64,000 nucleotides of DNA from Catellatospora citrea (GCF_003610235.1 NZ_RAPR01000001.1:6386001-6450000), one strand, 5' to 3'; positions 37,467-46,518 are shown, counted from the stretch's first letter. Notes: generated by a model not told the origin, from the sequence alone. A program made the numbers and translations.

Positions 37467-38549
37467 TCAGGGCAGCGATGCGGGAAGGCCGAAGAGGGCG
37501 AAATGCTCCACGCCGATGAACGCGGTCACCTCGGCGATGCGGTCGTCGCGCAGCGTGAGCACGTTGACCGACCATGCCACGTACTCGCCTGTGGCGTCGG
37601 GGCGCAGGTAGCACGCCACCGCAGGCTGGCCGTTGGCGCTGACCGGCAGGTGCCGCCAGGAGCCGCACGCGGTCAGCGGGATCCGCACCGCGAAGTCGGT
37701 GACCGCGGCCAGGCCGTGATACCAGTGCGGCAGCGGCGGCATGGACCAGGTGACGTCCTCGACCAGCAGCGAGATCAGGGCGTCGGCGTCGCCGCGCTCC
37801 AGTGCCCCGGCGAACCGGTGCACGACGTCGCGGACCCGGGCATCGCCGATCTTGCGCAGGGTCTGCTGCTGGCTGGGGGAGGGCGCCTTCTCCGCCACGA
37901 TCCGGCGGGCCCGCGCCAGCGCCGAGTTCACCGAGGTCGTCGTGGTGTCCATGATCGCGGCGATCTCGGCGGCGGAGAAGCCGAGCACCTCGAACAGCAG
38001 CAGCGCCGCCCGCTGGTTGCCGGGCAGGTGCTGCAGCGCCGCGACGAACGCCAGCTCGACCGCCTCGCGCTGCTCGTAGCGCGCGCCCGGCCCGGCCGGC
38101 CCGGCACCAAGGCCCGCGTCGGGGTACGGCCCGAGCCAGGCGACCTCGGTCAGCGGGGTGTCGCCGACCACGGTGTGGGCGCTGGACGGGCCGAGGTCCA
38201 TCGGCAGCGCCCGGCGGCCGCGCGCCTCGACGAGGTCCAGGCAGGTGCGGGTGGCCACGGTGTAGAGCCAGGCCCGTAGCGAGCCGCGCCCGGTGAAACC
38301 CGCCAGCCCGCGCCAGGCCCGCAGCAGCGCGTCCTGCAGCGCGTCGTCGGCGTCATGCGTCGAGCCGAGCATCCGGTAGCAGTGCGCGTGCAGCTCCGGC
38401 CGCAGCGGCTCGACGAGCCGGGTGAACGCGTCGTCGTCCCCGCCCCGGGCCAGGGCCAGGTCGGCGTCCCCGGCCCTGGCTGCGGAAAGTTCGCTCACAA
38501 GCGACGATTCTGCCGCACCGCCCCGGTCTTTATCAGGTACGGGAGCCAT
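37467..38549 (-). CDS. ECF sigma factor with C-terminal SnoaL-like domain (SigG/SigX5-like)
   Basis: A 360-residue sigma factor. Region 2 at about 40-105 (AFTRLVEPLRPELHAHCYRML, DADDALQDALLRAWRGL), region 4 at about 165-215 (EVLGFSAAEIAAIMDTTTTSVNSALARAR) and a SnoaL/NTF2-like domain at about 235-360 (RFAGALERGDADALISLLVEDVTWSMPP). This is the TIGR02960 / SigG-like group, where the SnoaL domain modulates the sigma factor instead of a separate anti-sigma. It diverges from an alpha/beta hydrolase only 20 bases away. ATG 38549 has AGGCGG upstream; GTG 38498 is an alternative. Confidence 0.9.
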   Translation of the reverse strand: MAPVPDKDRGGAAESSLVSELSAARAGDADLALARGGDDDAFTRLVEPLRPELHAHCYRMLGSTHDADDALQDALLRAWRGLAGFTGRGSLRAWLYTVATRTCLDLVEARGRRALPMDLGPSSAHTVVGDTPLTEVAWLGPYPDAGLGAGPAGPGARYEQREAVELAFVAALQHLPGNQRAALLLFEVLGFSAAEIAAIMDTTTTSVNSALARARRIVAEKAPSPSQQQTLRKIGDARVRDVVHRFAGALERGDADALISLLVEDVTWSMPPLPHWYHGLAAVTDFAVRIPLTACGSWRHLPVSANGQPAVACYLRPDATGEYVAWSVNVLTLRDDRIAEVTAFIGVEHFALFGLPASLP

Positions 38550-38569
38550 CTCACCGCCTAGGAGACCTG

Positions 38570-39403
38570 ATGAACGACACTTCGACCGTCCCCGTCACGA
38601 GCAGCACCCTCCAGGTGCCGGGCGCTCGGCTGCACTACGAGGTGCGAGGCGCAGGGCCGCTGGTGGTGCTCGTCGGCGCGCCCATGGACGGCCGGGCGTT
38701 CACGCCGCTGGCCGAGCTGCTGGCCGCCGACCACATGGTGCTCACCACCGACCCGCGGGGCATCTTCCGCAGCACGGTCGACGACCGCGACCAGGACTCG
38801 ACGCCCCAGCAGCGGGGCGACGACCTGGCCCGGCTGATCACCCACCTCGACGCCGGCCCGGCAGTGGTGCTGGGCTCCAGCGGCGGGGCGGTCAGCGCGC
38901 TGGCCCTCGCCGAGACCCGCCCGGAGCTGGTCAGCACGGTCATCGCGCACGAACCGCCGCTGGACGAGCTGGTCGAGGACCGGGCCGAGCTGCGCGCGGC
39001 GACCGACGACATGATCGCGACCTACCTCGGCGGCGACCCGCGGGGCGCGTTCGCGAAGTTCCTGAAGATCGCGAACATCGAGCTGCCCCCGCCGGTGTTC
39101 GAGGCCATCGTCGGCGGCGAGCGCGACGAGCAGTCGGTCGCCGACGAGCACTTCCAGTACGCGCACATGCTGCTGCCGACGGTCAGCTTCGTGCCGGACA
39201 CGGCGGCGCTGCGCGGCAACGGCACCCGGGTCGTGGTCGGCATCGGCGCGGACTCCACCGGCCAGCTCTGCGACCGCACCTCGCGGGCGCTGGCGGCGTC
39301 GCTTGGCATCGAGCCGACGATGTTCCCCGGCGATCACATCGGCTTCGCCGACGACCCGGTGGCGTTCGCCGCCCGGTTGCGGGAGGTGCTGGCCGTAGGC
39401 TGA
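38570..39403 (+). CDS. Alpha/beta hydrolase, paralogue of 8999-9865
   Basis: A 277-residue hydrolase. Nucleophile elbow GSSGGAVSALAL (Ser at about residue 105), oxyanion region LVGAPMDGRAF, DPRGIFRS, and terminal His in GDHIGFADDP. AGGAG precedes the ATG by six bases. It diverges from the SnoaL-type sigma factor gene, and the two ribosome-binding sites lie within the same 20-base gap, suggesting shared control. A strong terminator follows. Substrate unknown. Confidence 0.88.
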   Translation: MNDTSTVPVTSSTLQVPGARLHYEVRGAGPLVVLVGAPMDGRAFTPLAELLAADHMVLTTDPRGIFRSTVDDRDQDSTPQQRGDDLARLITHLDAGPAVVLGSSGGAVSALALAETRPELVSTVIAHEPPLDELVEDRAELRAATDDMIATYLGGDPRGAFAKFLKIANIELPPPVFEAIVGGERDEQSVADEHFQYAHMLLPTVSFVPDTAALRGNGTRVVVGIGADSTGQLCDRTSRALAASLGIEPTMFPGDHIGFADDPVAFAARLREVLAVG

Positions 39404-39423
39404 TCGTACCGTCGGGAATGGAC

Positions 39424-39458
39424 ACAGGGCCGTCCGGTTTTCAACCGGACGGCCCTGT
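39424..39458 (+). terminator. Terminator after the hydrolase, 16-bp perfect stem
   Basis: Arms 39424-39439 and 39443-39458 are exact inverted repeats with a three-base centre, followed by TTG. Confidence 0.8.
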
Positions 39459-39559
39459 TGTCGTCCGCGCCGTTCATCCGTTCGTCGGCTCACGACTGTC
39501 GAAGTGTTGACGTGTTCGTGACGTGTCGGTAACGTTGCCCCCGACGCAGTGCAATATTT

Positions 39560-39585
39560 CGACAAACGAATGTTTAGTTTTGTCG
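39560..39585. promoter_or_regulatory. Operator-like inverted repeat upstream of the GH87 gene
   Basis: CGACAAA (39560-39566) and TTTGTCG (39579-39585) face each other across 12 bases in the AT-richer part of the 407-base gap (39459-39865) before the alpha-1,3-glucanase gene. It may bind a sugar-responsive regulator. No gene is supported in this gap. Confidence 0.4.
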
Positions 39586-39865
39586 TTAGCTTGTGCAAGT
39601 TCCCTGCAGGCCGCTCACCTGCCGGTGTTCTCCATTCGTTCAGGAGAGGCCCGGTATGACGTCGGCATTCGTACGCACTGGTCGATCACCTCCACGCGGT
39701 CCGGGCTGAGTTCACGCCCGCGCCACGTCACCGGTTACACCACGCCTGCAAAACATCAACCGCGCGGTCCCGCTCACCGTCGCGGCTGATCAGTCACCCG
39801 TTTCACCGCACGCCTGTGGAACCCCCTCCACACGCGGAACCGTCCCTCCGTGACAAAGGACAGTG

Positions 39866-42800
39866 ATGAGAACCAGGAATCCGATCAGAGCGGTGGCGAC
39901 CGCGGTCGCCACCGCTCTAATCGCCACGGCCGGGTGGGCAGCCGTCGCGCAAGCGGCCGGCGGACCCAACCTCAGCCTCGGCAAGTCGACCTCCGCCAGC
40001 TCGGTCAACGGCCCCTACGTGACCGGCAACCTCAACGACGGCAACCAGGGCAGCTACTGGGAGAGCTCCGGCTCCCTGCCGCAGTGGGCCCAGCTCGACC
40101 TCGGCGCCGCCACCGCCATCGACCAGGTGGTGCTGAAACTGCCCGCCGGCTGGGGCACCCGCACCCAGACCCTGTCCGTCCAGGGCAGCACCAACGGCTC
40201 CAGCTTCAGCGACATCGTCGCGTCGCAGGGCTACAGCTTCAACCCGTCGGTCGCCAACAACTCGGTGACCATCAACTTCCCGGCGACCTCGCCGCGCTAC
40301 GTGCGCGTCAACATCAGCGCCAACACCGGCTGGGCCGCCGCGCAGCTGTCCGAGCTGGAGATCTACGGCACGGCCAGCTCGTCGACCAACCTGGCCCAGG
40401 GCCGCCCGACCACCGAGAGCGGCCACGCTGACGTCTACGACTCGGGCCGCACCGTCGACGGCAACCAGGGCACCTACTGGGAGAGCGTCAACAACTCCTT
40501 CCCGGAGTGGGCGACCGTCGACCTCGGCTCGGCCGTGGCCGTCAACCGGGTCGTGCTGAAGCTGCCGACCTCCGGTTGGGGCACCCGCTCGCAGACCCTC
40601 GCCGTGCAGGGCAGCACCAACGGCTCGACGTTCAGCGACATCGTCGGCTCGGCGTCGTACACCTTCAACCCGGCCGTGGCCGGCAACTCGGTGACGATCA
40701 ACTTCACCCAGACCACCACCCGGTACGTGCGGATCAACATCACCGCCAACACCGCGTGGCCGGCGGGCCAGCTCTCCGAGATCGAGGTGTACGGCCCCGG
40801 CGGCGGCACCCCCGACACCACCGCTCCCAGCGTGCCGTCGAACCTGACCCTCGGCGCGTCCGGCACGACGATCACCCTCAACTGGGGCGCGTCGACCGAC
40901 AACTCCGGTGGCAGCGGCCTGGCGGGCTACGACATCTACCGCAACGGCGCCCTGGCCGCGCAGGTCGGCACCGTCACCACCTGGCAGGACACCCAGCCGA
41001 CCACGGCGACCGTGTCCTACTACGTGCGGGCCCGGGACAACGCGGGCAACGTGTCGGCCAACAGCAACACGGTCACCCGCACCGGGACCACGCCCGACAC
41101 CACGCCGCCGAGCGTGCCCGGCACGCTGAGCCACAGCACGTCCGGCACGACGATCACCCTGAACTGGGGCGCGTCGACCGACAACGCCGGTGGCAGCGGC
41201 CTGGCCGGCTACGACGTATTCCGCAACGGCGCGCTGGCGGCGCAGGTCGGCACCGTCACCACCTGGAACGACACCCAGCCGGCCTCGGCCACGGTGTCCT
41301 ACTACGTGCGGGCGCGCGACAACGCGGGCAACGTCTCGGGCAACAGCAACACCGTCACCCGCACCGGGACCACCACCGACACCACCCCGCCGAGCACGCC
41401 CGGCACGCTCAGCCACAGCACGTCCGGCACGACGATCACCCTGAACTGGGGCGCGTCGACCGACACCGGCGGCAGCGGCCTGGCTGGCTACGACGTGTTC
41501 CGCGACGGCGCGCTGGCCGCGCAGGTCGGCACCGTCACCACCTGGAACGACACCCAGGCCGCCACGACGACCGTCTCGTACTACGTGCGGGCGCGTGACA
41601 ACGCGGGCAACGTCTCGGGCAACAGCAACACCGTCACCCGCACCGGCACCCAGCAGCCCGGCTGCGTCAACGTCGCCTCCGGCAAGACCATGACCGCGAA
41701 CGGCTCCACGTTCACGTTCACCCCGGAGAAGGCCAACGACGGCCAGCTCGCCACCTACTGGGAGGGCGCCGGCTACCCGGCGCAGCTGACCGTGGCGCTC
41801 GGCGGCAACCACGTCATCACCGCGGTCAACGTCAAGCTGAACCCGGACCCGGCGTGGGGCACGCGTACCCAGAACTTCCAGATCCTGGGCCGCGAGCAGT
41901 CCTCCTCGACCTACACCAACCTGGTGTCGGCGGCGAGCTACCAGTTCACCCAGGGCAACAACGTGGTGAACATCCCCGTCTCGGCGACCACCGCCGACGT
42001 GCGGCTGTCCTTCAACTCCAACACCGGCGCCCCCTCGGGCCAGGTCGCGGAGTTCGAGGTCTGCGGCACCCCTGCGCCGAACCCTGACCTCACCGTCAGC
42101 AACGTGTCGTGGACCCCGTCGTCGCCGAACGAGGCGTCCAGCATCTCGCTGACCGCCACCGTCAACAACATCGGCGACCTGTCCGCCCCCGCCTCCAAGG
42201 TCGGCCTGTACCTCGACGGCGCGCTCAAGGGCACCGTCGACGTCGCGGCCATCGCGGCCGGCGGCTCGCAGTCGGTCAGCCTACCCATCGGCACCCTCGG
42301 CCAGGGCTCGTACGCCGTCAGCGCCCGCGCCGACAACGCGAGCACGGTGACCGAGAAGAGCGAGAACAACAACACCGCCAACGCCGCGAGCAACCTCGTC
42401 GTGGCCCAGGCACCCGGCCCCGACCTGCAGGTCACGGGCATCTCCACCAATCCGGCCAACCCGGCCGTCGGCGCGGCGGTCAGCTTCACCGTGACCGTCA
42501 ACAACCGCGGCACCACGGCCTCCGGCGTCACCACGGTCACCCGGGTGACGGTCGGCTCCACCACCCTCAACACCAACACCGCGTCGATCGCCGCGGGCGC
42601 CACCGTCAACGTGGCCGTCAACGGCACCTGGACCGCCACCAGCGGCGGCGCGACCATCACCGCCAGCGCCGACGCGACCAACGTCGTCACCGAGACCAAC
42701 GAGACCAACAACTCGCTGACTCAGTCGATCGTCGTCGGCCGTGGCGCGGCCGTCCCGTACACCTCGTACGAGGCCGAGTCCGCCGCCTACCAGGGCACCC

Positions 42801-44479
42801 TGCTGGAGACGGATGCGCTGCGCACCTTCGGGCACACCAACTTCGCCACCGAGTCCTCGGGCCGCAAGTCGGTGCGCCTCAACACCCAGGGCCAGTACGT
42901 CGAGTTCACCTCGACCAACCAGGCCAACTCGATCGTGGTCCGCAACTCGGTCCCCGACGCCGCGGGCGGCGGCGGCCAGGACTACACGATCAGCCTCTAC
43001 ATCAACGGTGTCTTCGACCGGAAGCTCACCCTGTCCTCGGTGCACAGCTGGCTCTACGGCACCACCGACGACCCCGAGGGCCTGACGAACACCCCGCAGA
43101 CCAACGCGCGGCGGCTGTTCGACGAGTCCAACGCCCTGCTGCCGACGTCGTACCCGCCGGGCACGAAGTTCAAGCTGCAGCGCGACTCGGGCGACAACGC
43201 CTCCTTCTACATCATCGATCTCGTCGACCTGGAGCAGGTCGCGCCCGCGCTGAGCAAGCCGGCCGAGTGCACCTCGATCACCAACTACGGCGCGGTGCCC
43301 AACGACGGCCTCGACGACACGGCGGCCATCCAGGCCGCGGTGACCGCCGACCAGAACGGGCAGATCAGCTGCGTCTGGATCCCGGCCGGCCAGTGGCGGC
43401 AGGAGCAGAAGATCCTCACCGACGACCCGCTGAACCGCGGGACGCACAACCAGGTGGGCATCAGCAACGTCACCATCCGCGGCGCGGGCATGTGGCACTC
43501 CCGCCTCTACACGCTGACCCAGCCCCAGAACGCGGGCGGCATCAACCACCCGCACGAGGGCAACTTCGGCTTCGACATCGACAAGAACACCATCATCTCC
43601 GACCTGGCCATCTTCGGCTCCGGCCGGATCCGTGGCGGTGACGGCAACGCCGAGGGCGGCGTCGGCATCAACGGCCGGCTCGGCGTCGGCACGAAGATCA
43701 CCAACGTCTGGATCGAGCACGCCAACGTCGGCGCCTGGGTCGGCCGCGACTACTCCAACATCCCCGAGCTGTGGGGACCCGGCGACGGGCTGGAGTTCAG
43801 CGGCATGCGCATCCGCAACACGTACGCCGACGGCATCAACTTCACCAACGGCACCCGCAACTCGACCGTGTTCAACTCGTCGTTCCGCAACAACGGCGAC
43901 GACGCGCTCGCGGTCTGGGCCAGCAAGTACGTGAAGGACACCTCGGTCGACATCGGCCACGACAACCGCTTCGTCAACAACACGGTGCAGCTGCCGTGGC
44001 GGGCGAACGGCATCGCGGTGTACGGCGGCTACGGTAACAAGATCGAGAACAACCTGATCTACGACACCATGAACTACCCGGGCATCATGCTGGCGACCGA
44101 CCACGACCCGATCCCCTTCACGGGTCAGACGCTCATCGCCAACAACGCGCTCTACCGCACGGGTGGCGCCTTCTGGAACGAAGACCAGGAGTTCGGCGCG
44201 ATCACGCTGTTCGCGGCGACCGTCGCGATCCCCGGCGTCACGATCCGTGACACGGAGATCTACGACTCGACGTACGACGGCATCCAGTTCAAGGCCGGTG
44301 AGCTTCCGGGGGTGGTCATCACCAACGTGAAGATCGACAAGTCGAACAACGGCGCGGGCATGCTGGCCATGGCCCAGGCCCGCGGCAGCGCGACGCTGTC
44401 GAACGTCACCATCACGAACTCGGGCACCGGCAACATCGTGACCCAGCCAGGCTCGACGTTCACCTTCTCGGGGAGCTGA
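39866..44479 (+). CDS. Secreted multidomain GH87-type alpha-1,3-glucanase (mycodextranase-like)
   Basis: A 1537-residue secreted enzyme. Signal peptide (1-30), two F5/8-type C (discoidin) domains (about 34-312), three fibronectin type III domains (315-597), a third discoidin-like domain (598-735), two CARDB-type Ig domains (738-960), a CBM6/35-like domain (964-1125) and a right-handed beta-helix catalytic domain (1130-1537). The catalytic domain opens NYGAVPNDGLDDTAAIQAA and has an Asp/Asp-Asp set, D1322 (YADGIN) and D1345-D1346 (NNGDDALAVW), as expected for GH87 enzymes that cut alpha-1,3-glucan of fungal walls or dental-type polymers. ATG 39866 is favoured by AAAGGA five bases upstream. Confidence 0.85.
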   Translation: MRTRNPIRAVATAVATALIATAGWAAVAQAAGGPNLSLGKSTSASSVNGPYVTGNLNDGNQGSYWESSGSLPQWAQLDLGAATAIDQVVLKLPAGWGTRTQTLSVQGSTNGSSFSDIVASQGYSFNPSVANNSVTINFPATSPRYVRVNISANTGWAAAQLSELEIYGTASSSTNLAQGRPTTESGHADVYDSGRTVDGNQGTYWESVNNSFPEWATVDLGSAVAVNRVVLKLPTSGWGTRSQTLAVQGSTNGSTFSDIVGSASYTFNPAVAGNSVTINFTQTTTRYVRINITANTAWPAGQLSEIEVYGPGGGTPDTTAPSVPSNLTLGASGTTITLNWGASTDNSGGSGLAGYDIYRNGALAAQVGTVTTWQDTQPTTATVSYYVRARDNAGNVSANSNTVTRTGTTPDTTPPSVPGTLSHSTSGTTITLNWGASTDNAGGSGLAGYDVFRNGALAAQVGTVTTWNDTQPASATVSYYVRARDNAGNVSGNSNTVTRTGTTTDTTPPSTPGTLSHSTSGTTITLNWGASTDTGGSGLAGYDVFRDGALAAQVGTVTTWNDTQAATTTVSYYVRARDNAGNVSGNSNTVTRTGTQQPGCVNVASGKTMTANGSTFTFTPEKANDGQLATYWEGAGYPAQLTVALGGNHVITAVNVKLNPDPAWGTRTQNFQILGREQSSSTYTNLVSAASYQFTQGNNVVNIPVSATTADVRLSFNSNTGAPSGQVAEFEVCGTPAPNPDLTVSNVSWTPSSPNEASSISLTATVNNIGDLSAPASKVGLYLDGALKGTVDVAAIAAGGSQSVSLPIGTLGQGSYAVSARADNASTVTEKSENNNTANAASNLVVAQAPGPDLQVTGISTNPANPAVGAAVSFTVTVNNRGTTASGVTTVTRVTVGSTTLNTNTASIAAGATVNVAVNGTWTATSGGATITASADATNVVTETNETNNSLTQSIVVGRGAAVPYTSYEAESAAYQGTLLETDALRTFGHTNFATESSGRKSVRLNTQGQYVEFTSTNQANSIVVRNSVPDAAGGGGQDYTISLYINGVFDRKLTLSSVHSWLYGTTDDPEGLTNTPQTNARRLFDESNALLPTSYPPGTKFKLQRDSGDNASFYIIDLVDLEQVAPALSKPAECTSITNYGAVPNDGLDDTAAIQAAVTADQNGQISCVWIPAGQWRQEQKILTDDPLNRGTHNQVGISNVTIRGAGMWHSRLYTLTQPQNAGGINHPHEGNFGFDIDKNTIISDLAIFGSGRIRGGDGNAEGGVGINGRLGVGTKITNVWIEHANVGAWVGRDYSNIPELWGPGDGLEFSGMRIRNTYADGINFTNGTRNSTVFNSSFRNNGDDALAVWASKYVKDTSVDIGHDNRFVNNTVQLPWRANGIAVYGGYGNKIENNLIYDTMNYPGIMLATDHDPIPFTGQTLIANNALYRTGGAFWNEDQEFGAITLFAATVAIPGVTIRDTEIYDSTYDGIQFKAGELPGVVITNVKIDKSNNGAGMLAMAQARGSATLSNVTITNSGTGNIVTQPGSTFTFSGS
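39887..39918. repeat. Perfect 32-bp palindrome inside the GH87 signal-peptide codons
   Basis: The first 16 bases (39887-39902) are exactly the reverse complement of the next 16. It encodes the alternating Ala-Val-Ala-Thr stretch of the signal peptide, codons 8-18. In mRNA it would form a strong hairpin about 20 bases after the start codon. Confidence 0.9.
40814..41652 (+). repeat. Three tandem fibronectin-III repeats, 282-bp period
   Basis: Repeat units begin at 40814, 41096 and 41378 (each GACACCAC…CC) and are nearly identical in DNA over long runs; the third lacks three bases. This points to recent duplication or conversion among the units. Confidence 0.85.
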
Positions 44480-44501
44480 CAGCTCGCGAGGAAAGCACAC
44501 A

Positions 44502-44541
44502 CCAGGGGCCTGCCGGCCGGTCAACGTCGGCAGGCCCCTGG
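44502..44541 (+). terminator. Terminator after GH87, 14-bp perfect stem
   Basis: Arms 44502-44515 and 44528-44541 are exact inverted repeats with a 12-base loop, 22 bases after the stop codon. Confidence 0.75.
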
Positions 44542-44690
44542 CCTACCCGCCAGCCATCGGCCGCTACGCCCAGAGTGTGCGGCCTGATTCCGTCCGCTGA
44601 TCGGGTCGGTCGGAATGTCTGCCCTGGACGGGCAAGCGGGGCGAGCGCGAGGCTGCCACAATGCAGGCCGAGCGATCATGGGGGACCGCA

Positions 44691-45290
44691 GTGACCTTGC
44701 CGGACCGGAATCCGTACGCCGCCGCACCACCGCCTTCAGAGAAGCGCACGGGCCTGCCGGTGGGCGTGTGGGCTGCGCTGGCGGGGATGGTGGCCGTTGT
44801 GGCGGCAGCCATCGTCGCACTCGGTGCCTCTGAAGCGATGCAGCCGAGCGGGAAGGCTGATCCCGATGTCTGTGCCGGCTGCGGTTCTCGCGGCACCGAC
44901 AGCGGACCCCAGCCCGCGCCCAGCCAGCGCCCCACGCCTGGCCCGAGCCCTTTGGAAAAGACCTACGCCACCATGCCGCTCGTGGTGTCCTGGGGTTCGC
45001 GCACGTCAGCAGAGAGCTACATCGACGGTTCGATTCCGGATGACGGTCATGGTCTGATGGCATTCGGCCGCTGTGATGGCGGTGGCCGCGTGCTGGCTGA
45101 CATCAGCGGAAAGAGCTTCTCGTTCTCTCTGGATCTTCCCTGCGACGGGGGTTGGGGGCGGTCGGACGGATTTCCGATGCTCGGCGCGGGTGACAAGGGG
45201 CCATTCCCGGTGAGGATCCGTCTGGTCGGCACGGTGTCGGCGTGGGAGTTTCAGGTGCGCAGGGACGAGGGGACGCGCCACGACGAATAG
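44691..45290 (+). CDS. Membrane-anchored protein, unknown
   Basis: A 199-residue protein with a short cytosolic N-terminus (VTLPDRNPYAAAPPPSEK), one membrane helix at about residues 25-47, an outer CxxC (DVCAGCGSRG), a Pro-rich linker and a beta-rich outer domain of about 100 residues with two more cysteines. GTG 44691 is chosen because GGGGGA is well placed before it and because two other proteins here begin VTLP in the same way; ATG 44661 is possible. Function unknown. Confidence 0.65.
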   Translation: MTLPDRNPYAAAPPPSEKRTGLPVGVWAALAGMVAVVAAAIVALGASEAMQPSGKADPDVCAGCGSRGTDSGPQPAPSQRPTPGPSPLEKTYATMPLVVSWGSRTSAESYIDGSIPDDGHGLMAFGRCDGGGRVLADISGKSFSFSLDLPCDGGWGRSDGFPMLGAGDKGPFPVRIRLVGTVSAWEFQVRRDEGTRHDE

Positions 45291-45359
45291 GCCACCTCGG
45301 CGGCCGAAGCACATCGGACGGGTAGCAAGGCTCGCGTGCCACACGTGCGAGAGTCTCGC

Positions 45360-45688
45360 GTGCCTAGCAATGATCAAGACGCGAGGATCCAGGCGAGGGC
45401 TCAGGTGAACAGGTACTGGCTGCATTTCGACATCGCCGAGGTCTACCCTGCGGGATGGCCGCAGGTGGTAGGCGCCACCGGTCGCGACCTGGCGGACTGT
45501 ATGGATATCATCGCCAGTCGATACGGGCGTGAGAGAGTTCCACCGCTTACCGCGTCGTCGCCGATCCCGACCTGTCCGACTTTGAGCCTGAAGTTGTGCC
45601 GCTCGGGCTTCCTCTCGGCGTTTCGGTTTGGCGAGGTATCTGGTACCCGCCGGAGAATCTCGGCGGGCCAGAGCCTCCGACGTCCTGA
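45360..45688 (+). pseudogene. Frameshifted hypothetical gene (GA dinucleotide slip)
   Basis: The first part (VNRYWLHFDIAEVYPAGWPQ, then DLADCMDIIASRYGRE) reads well up to about 45530. After the GAGAGAG tract at 45531-45538 the sensible reading moves to another frame: AYRVVADPDLSDFEPEVVPL and onward, ending at TGA 45686-45688. Removing one GA unit joins the two parts into one smooth protein of about 110 residues. So the gene is frameshifted here, by recent slippage, a sequencing error or a switchable tract. Possible starts are GTG 45336, 45360 or 45405. The protein is not of a family I recognise; read in one frame it runs to 45725. Confidence 0.6.
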
Positions 45689-45735
45689 CCGCTGGCTCCC
45701 GACGCCGGCTCGAATCGGTGAGTGAGTGGGCAGTC

Positions 45736-46428
45736 TCAGATCACCGACACGAGTTCTTTCGCGAGCGGGCCGGCGGATGCCGGGTTCTGGCCGGTGTGCA
45801 GGGTGCGGTCCGTGACCAGGTACGGCTCCCACATCGGGCCGCGCGTGAAGTTGGTGGGCAGCTTCCTCAGCTCGTCCTCGAGCAGCCACTTGGCTTTGTC
45901 GGCGAGGCCGACGCCTGCTTCTTCGTCGTTGGTGAAGCCGGTGAGGTGGTAGTTCGCGAACGGCGTGTCGCCGTGTTCGTCGCGGGTCGCGAGAATCGCG
46001 GACGGCGCGTGGCAGACGATGCCGAAGTGCTTGCCCGAAGCCAGCGCCTCGCGGAGGAGCTTGCCGGAATCGGCGTCGTAGGCGAGGTCCTCCATGGGTC
46101 CGTGGCCGCCGGGGTAGAACACGGTGGCGTAGTCCTCGAAGCGCACATCCTTGATGGCGACGGGGTGGCGGAGTTCTTCAGCCGCCTCGATGACGGATTC
46201 CTCCTGGAGGGACGTTTCCTCGCCGCCAGTCATGCTGGGCCGCAGGCTCATCGTGTCCACGGTGGGGATCACACCGCCCGGAGTGGCCACCGTGACCTGG
46301 TGACCGGCTTGCGTGAACACGGTGTACGGGGCCACGAACTCCTCGGCCCAGTACCCGGTGGGATGCCGGTGCCCGTCTTTCATGGTCCAGTACTGCGCGC
46401 CGCTCAGCACCATAAGAACTTTCGCCAT
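45736..46428 (-). CDS. DJ-1/PfpI-family protein (type 1 glutamine amidotransferase-like)
   Basis: A 230-residue protein starting KVLMVLSGAQYWTMKDGH, the pattern of the Hsp31/YhbO-like branch. The nucleophile elbow GIVCHAPSA holds the catalytic Cys, with FYPGGHGPMEDLAYD and a Glu early (YWAEEFVAPY) as expected partners. Such proteins act as glyoxalase-III/deglycase-type enzymes or stress chaperones. Start ATG 46428 gives the family N-terminus. A 25-base dyad upstream (46494-46518) is a candidate operator. Confidence 0.88.
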   Translation of the reverse strand: MAKVLMVLSGAQYWTMKDGHRHPTGYWAEEFVAPYTVFTQAGHQVTVATPGGVIPTVDTMSLRPSMTGGEETSLQEESVIEAAEELRHPVAIKDVRFEDYATVFYPGGHGPMEDLAYDADSGKLLREALASGKHFGIVCHAPSAILATRDEHGDTPFANYHLTGFTNDEEAGVGLADKAKWLLEDELRKLPTNFTRGPMWEPYLVTDRTLHTGQNPASAGPLAKELVSVI

Positions 46429-46493
46429 GAGAGGTCTCGCCTTCAAGTGAGGACGGTAATGGGCCACCAATCCGCCTTGGATGTCGAAAAAGC

Positions 46494-46518
46494 GATGTAT
46501 GTGCCGAATACATACATC
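46494..46518. promoter_or_regulatory. Operator-like dyad upstream of the DJ-1/PfpI gene
   Basis: GATGTATG (46494-46501) and CATACATC (46511-46518) are exact inverted arms across nine bases, 66 bases before the gene start. The surrounding 324 bases (46429-46752) contain no gene. The size suits a MarR-, HxlR- or TetR-type regulator. Confidence 0.55.

Noticed and set aside
42281..44524. 747-residue minus-strand frame opposite the GH87 gene
   Set aside because: Antisense shadow: Asp/Val/Gly/Arg-biased composition, no start signal, while the plus strand has clear domains.
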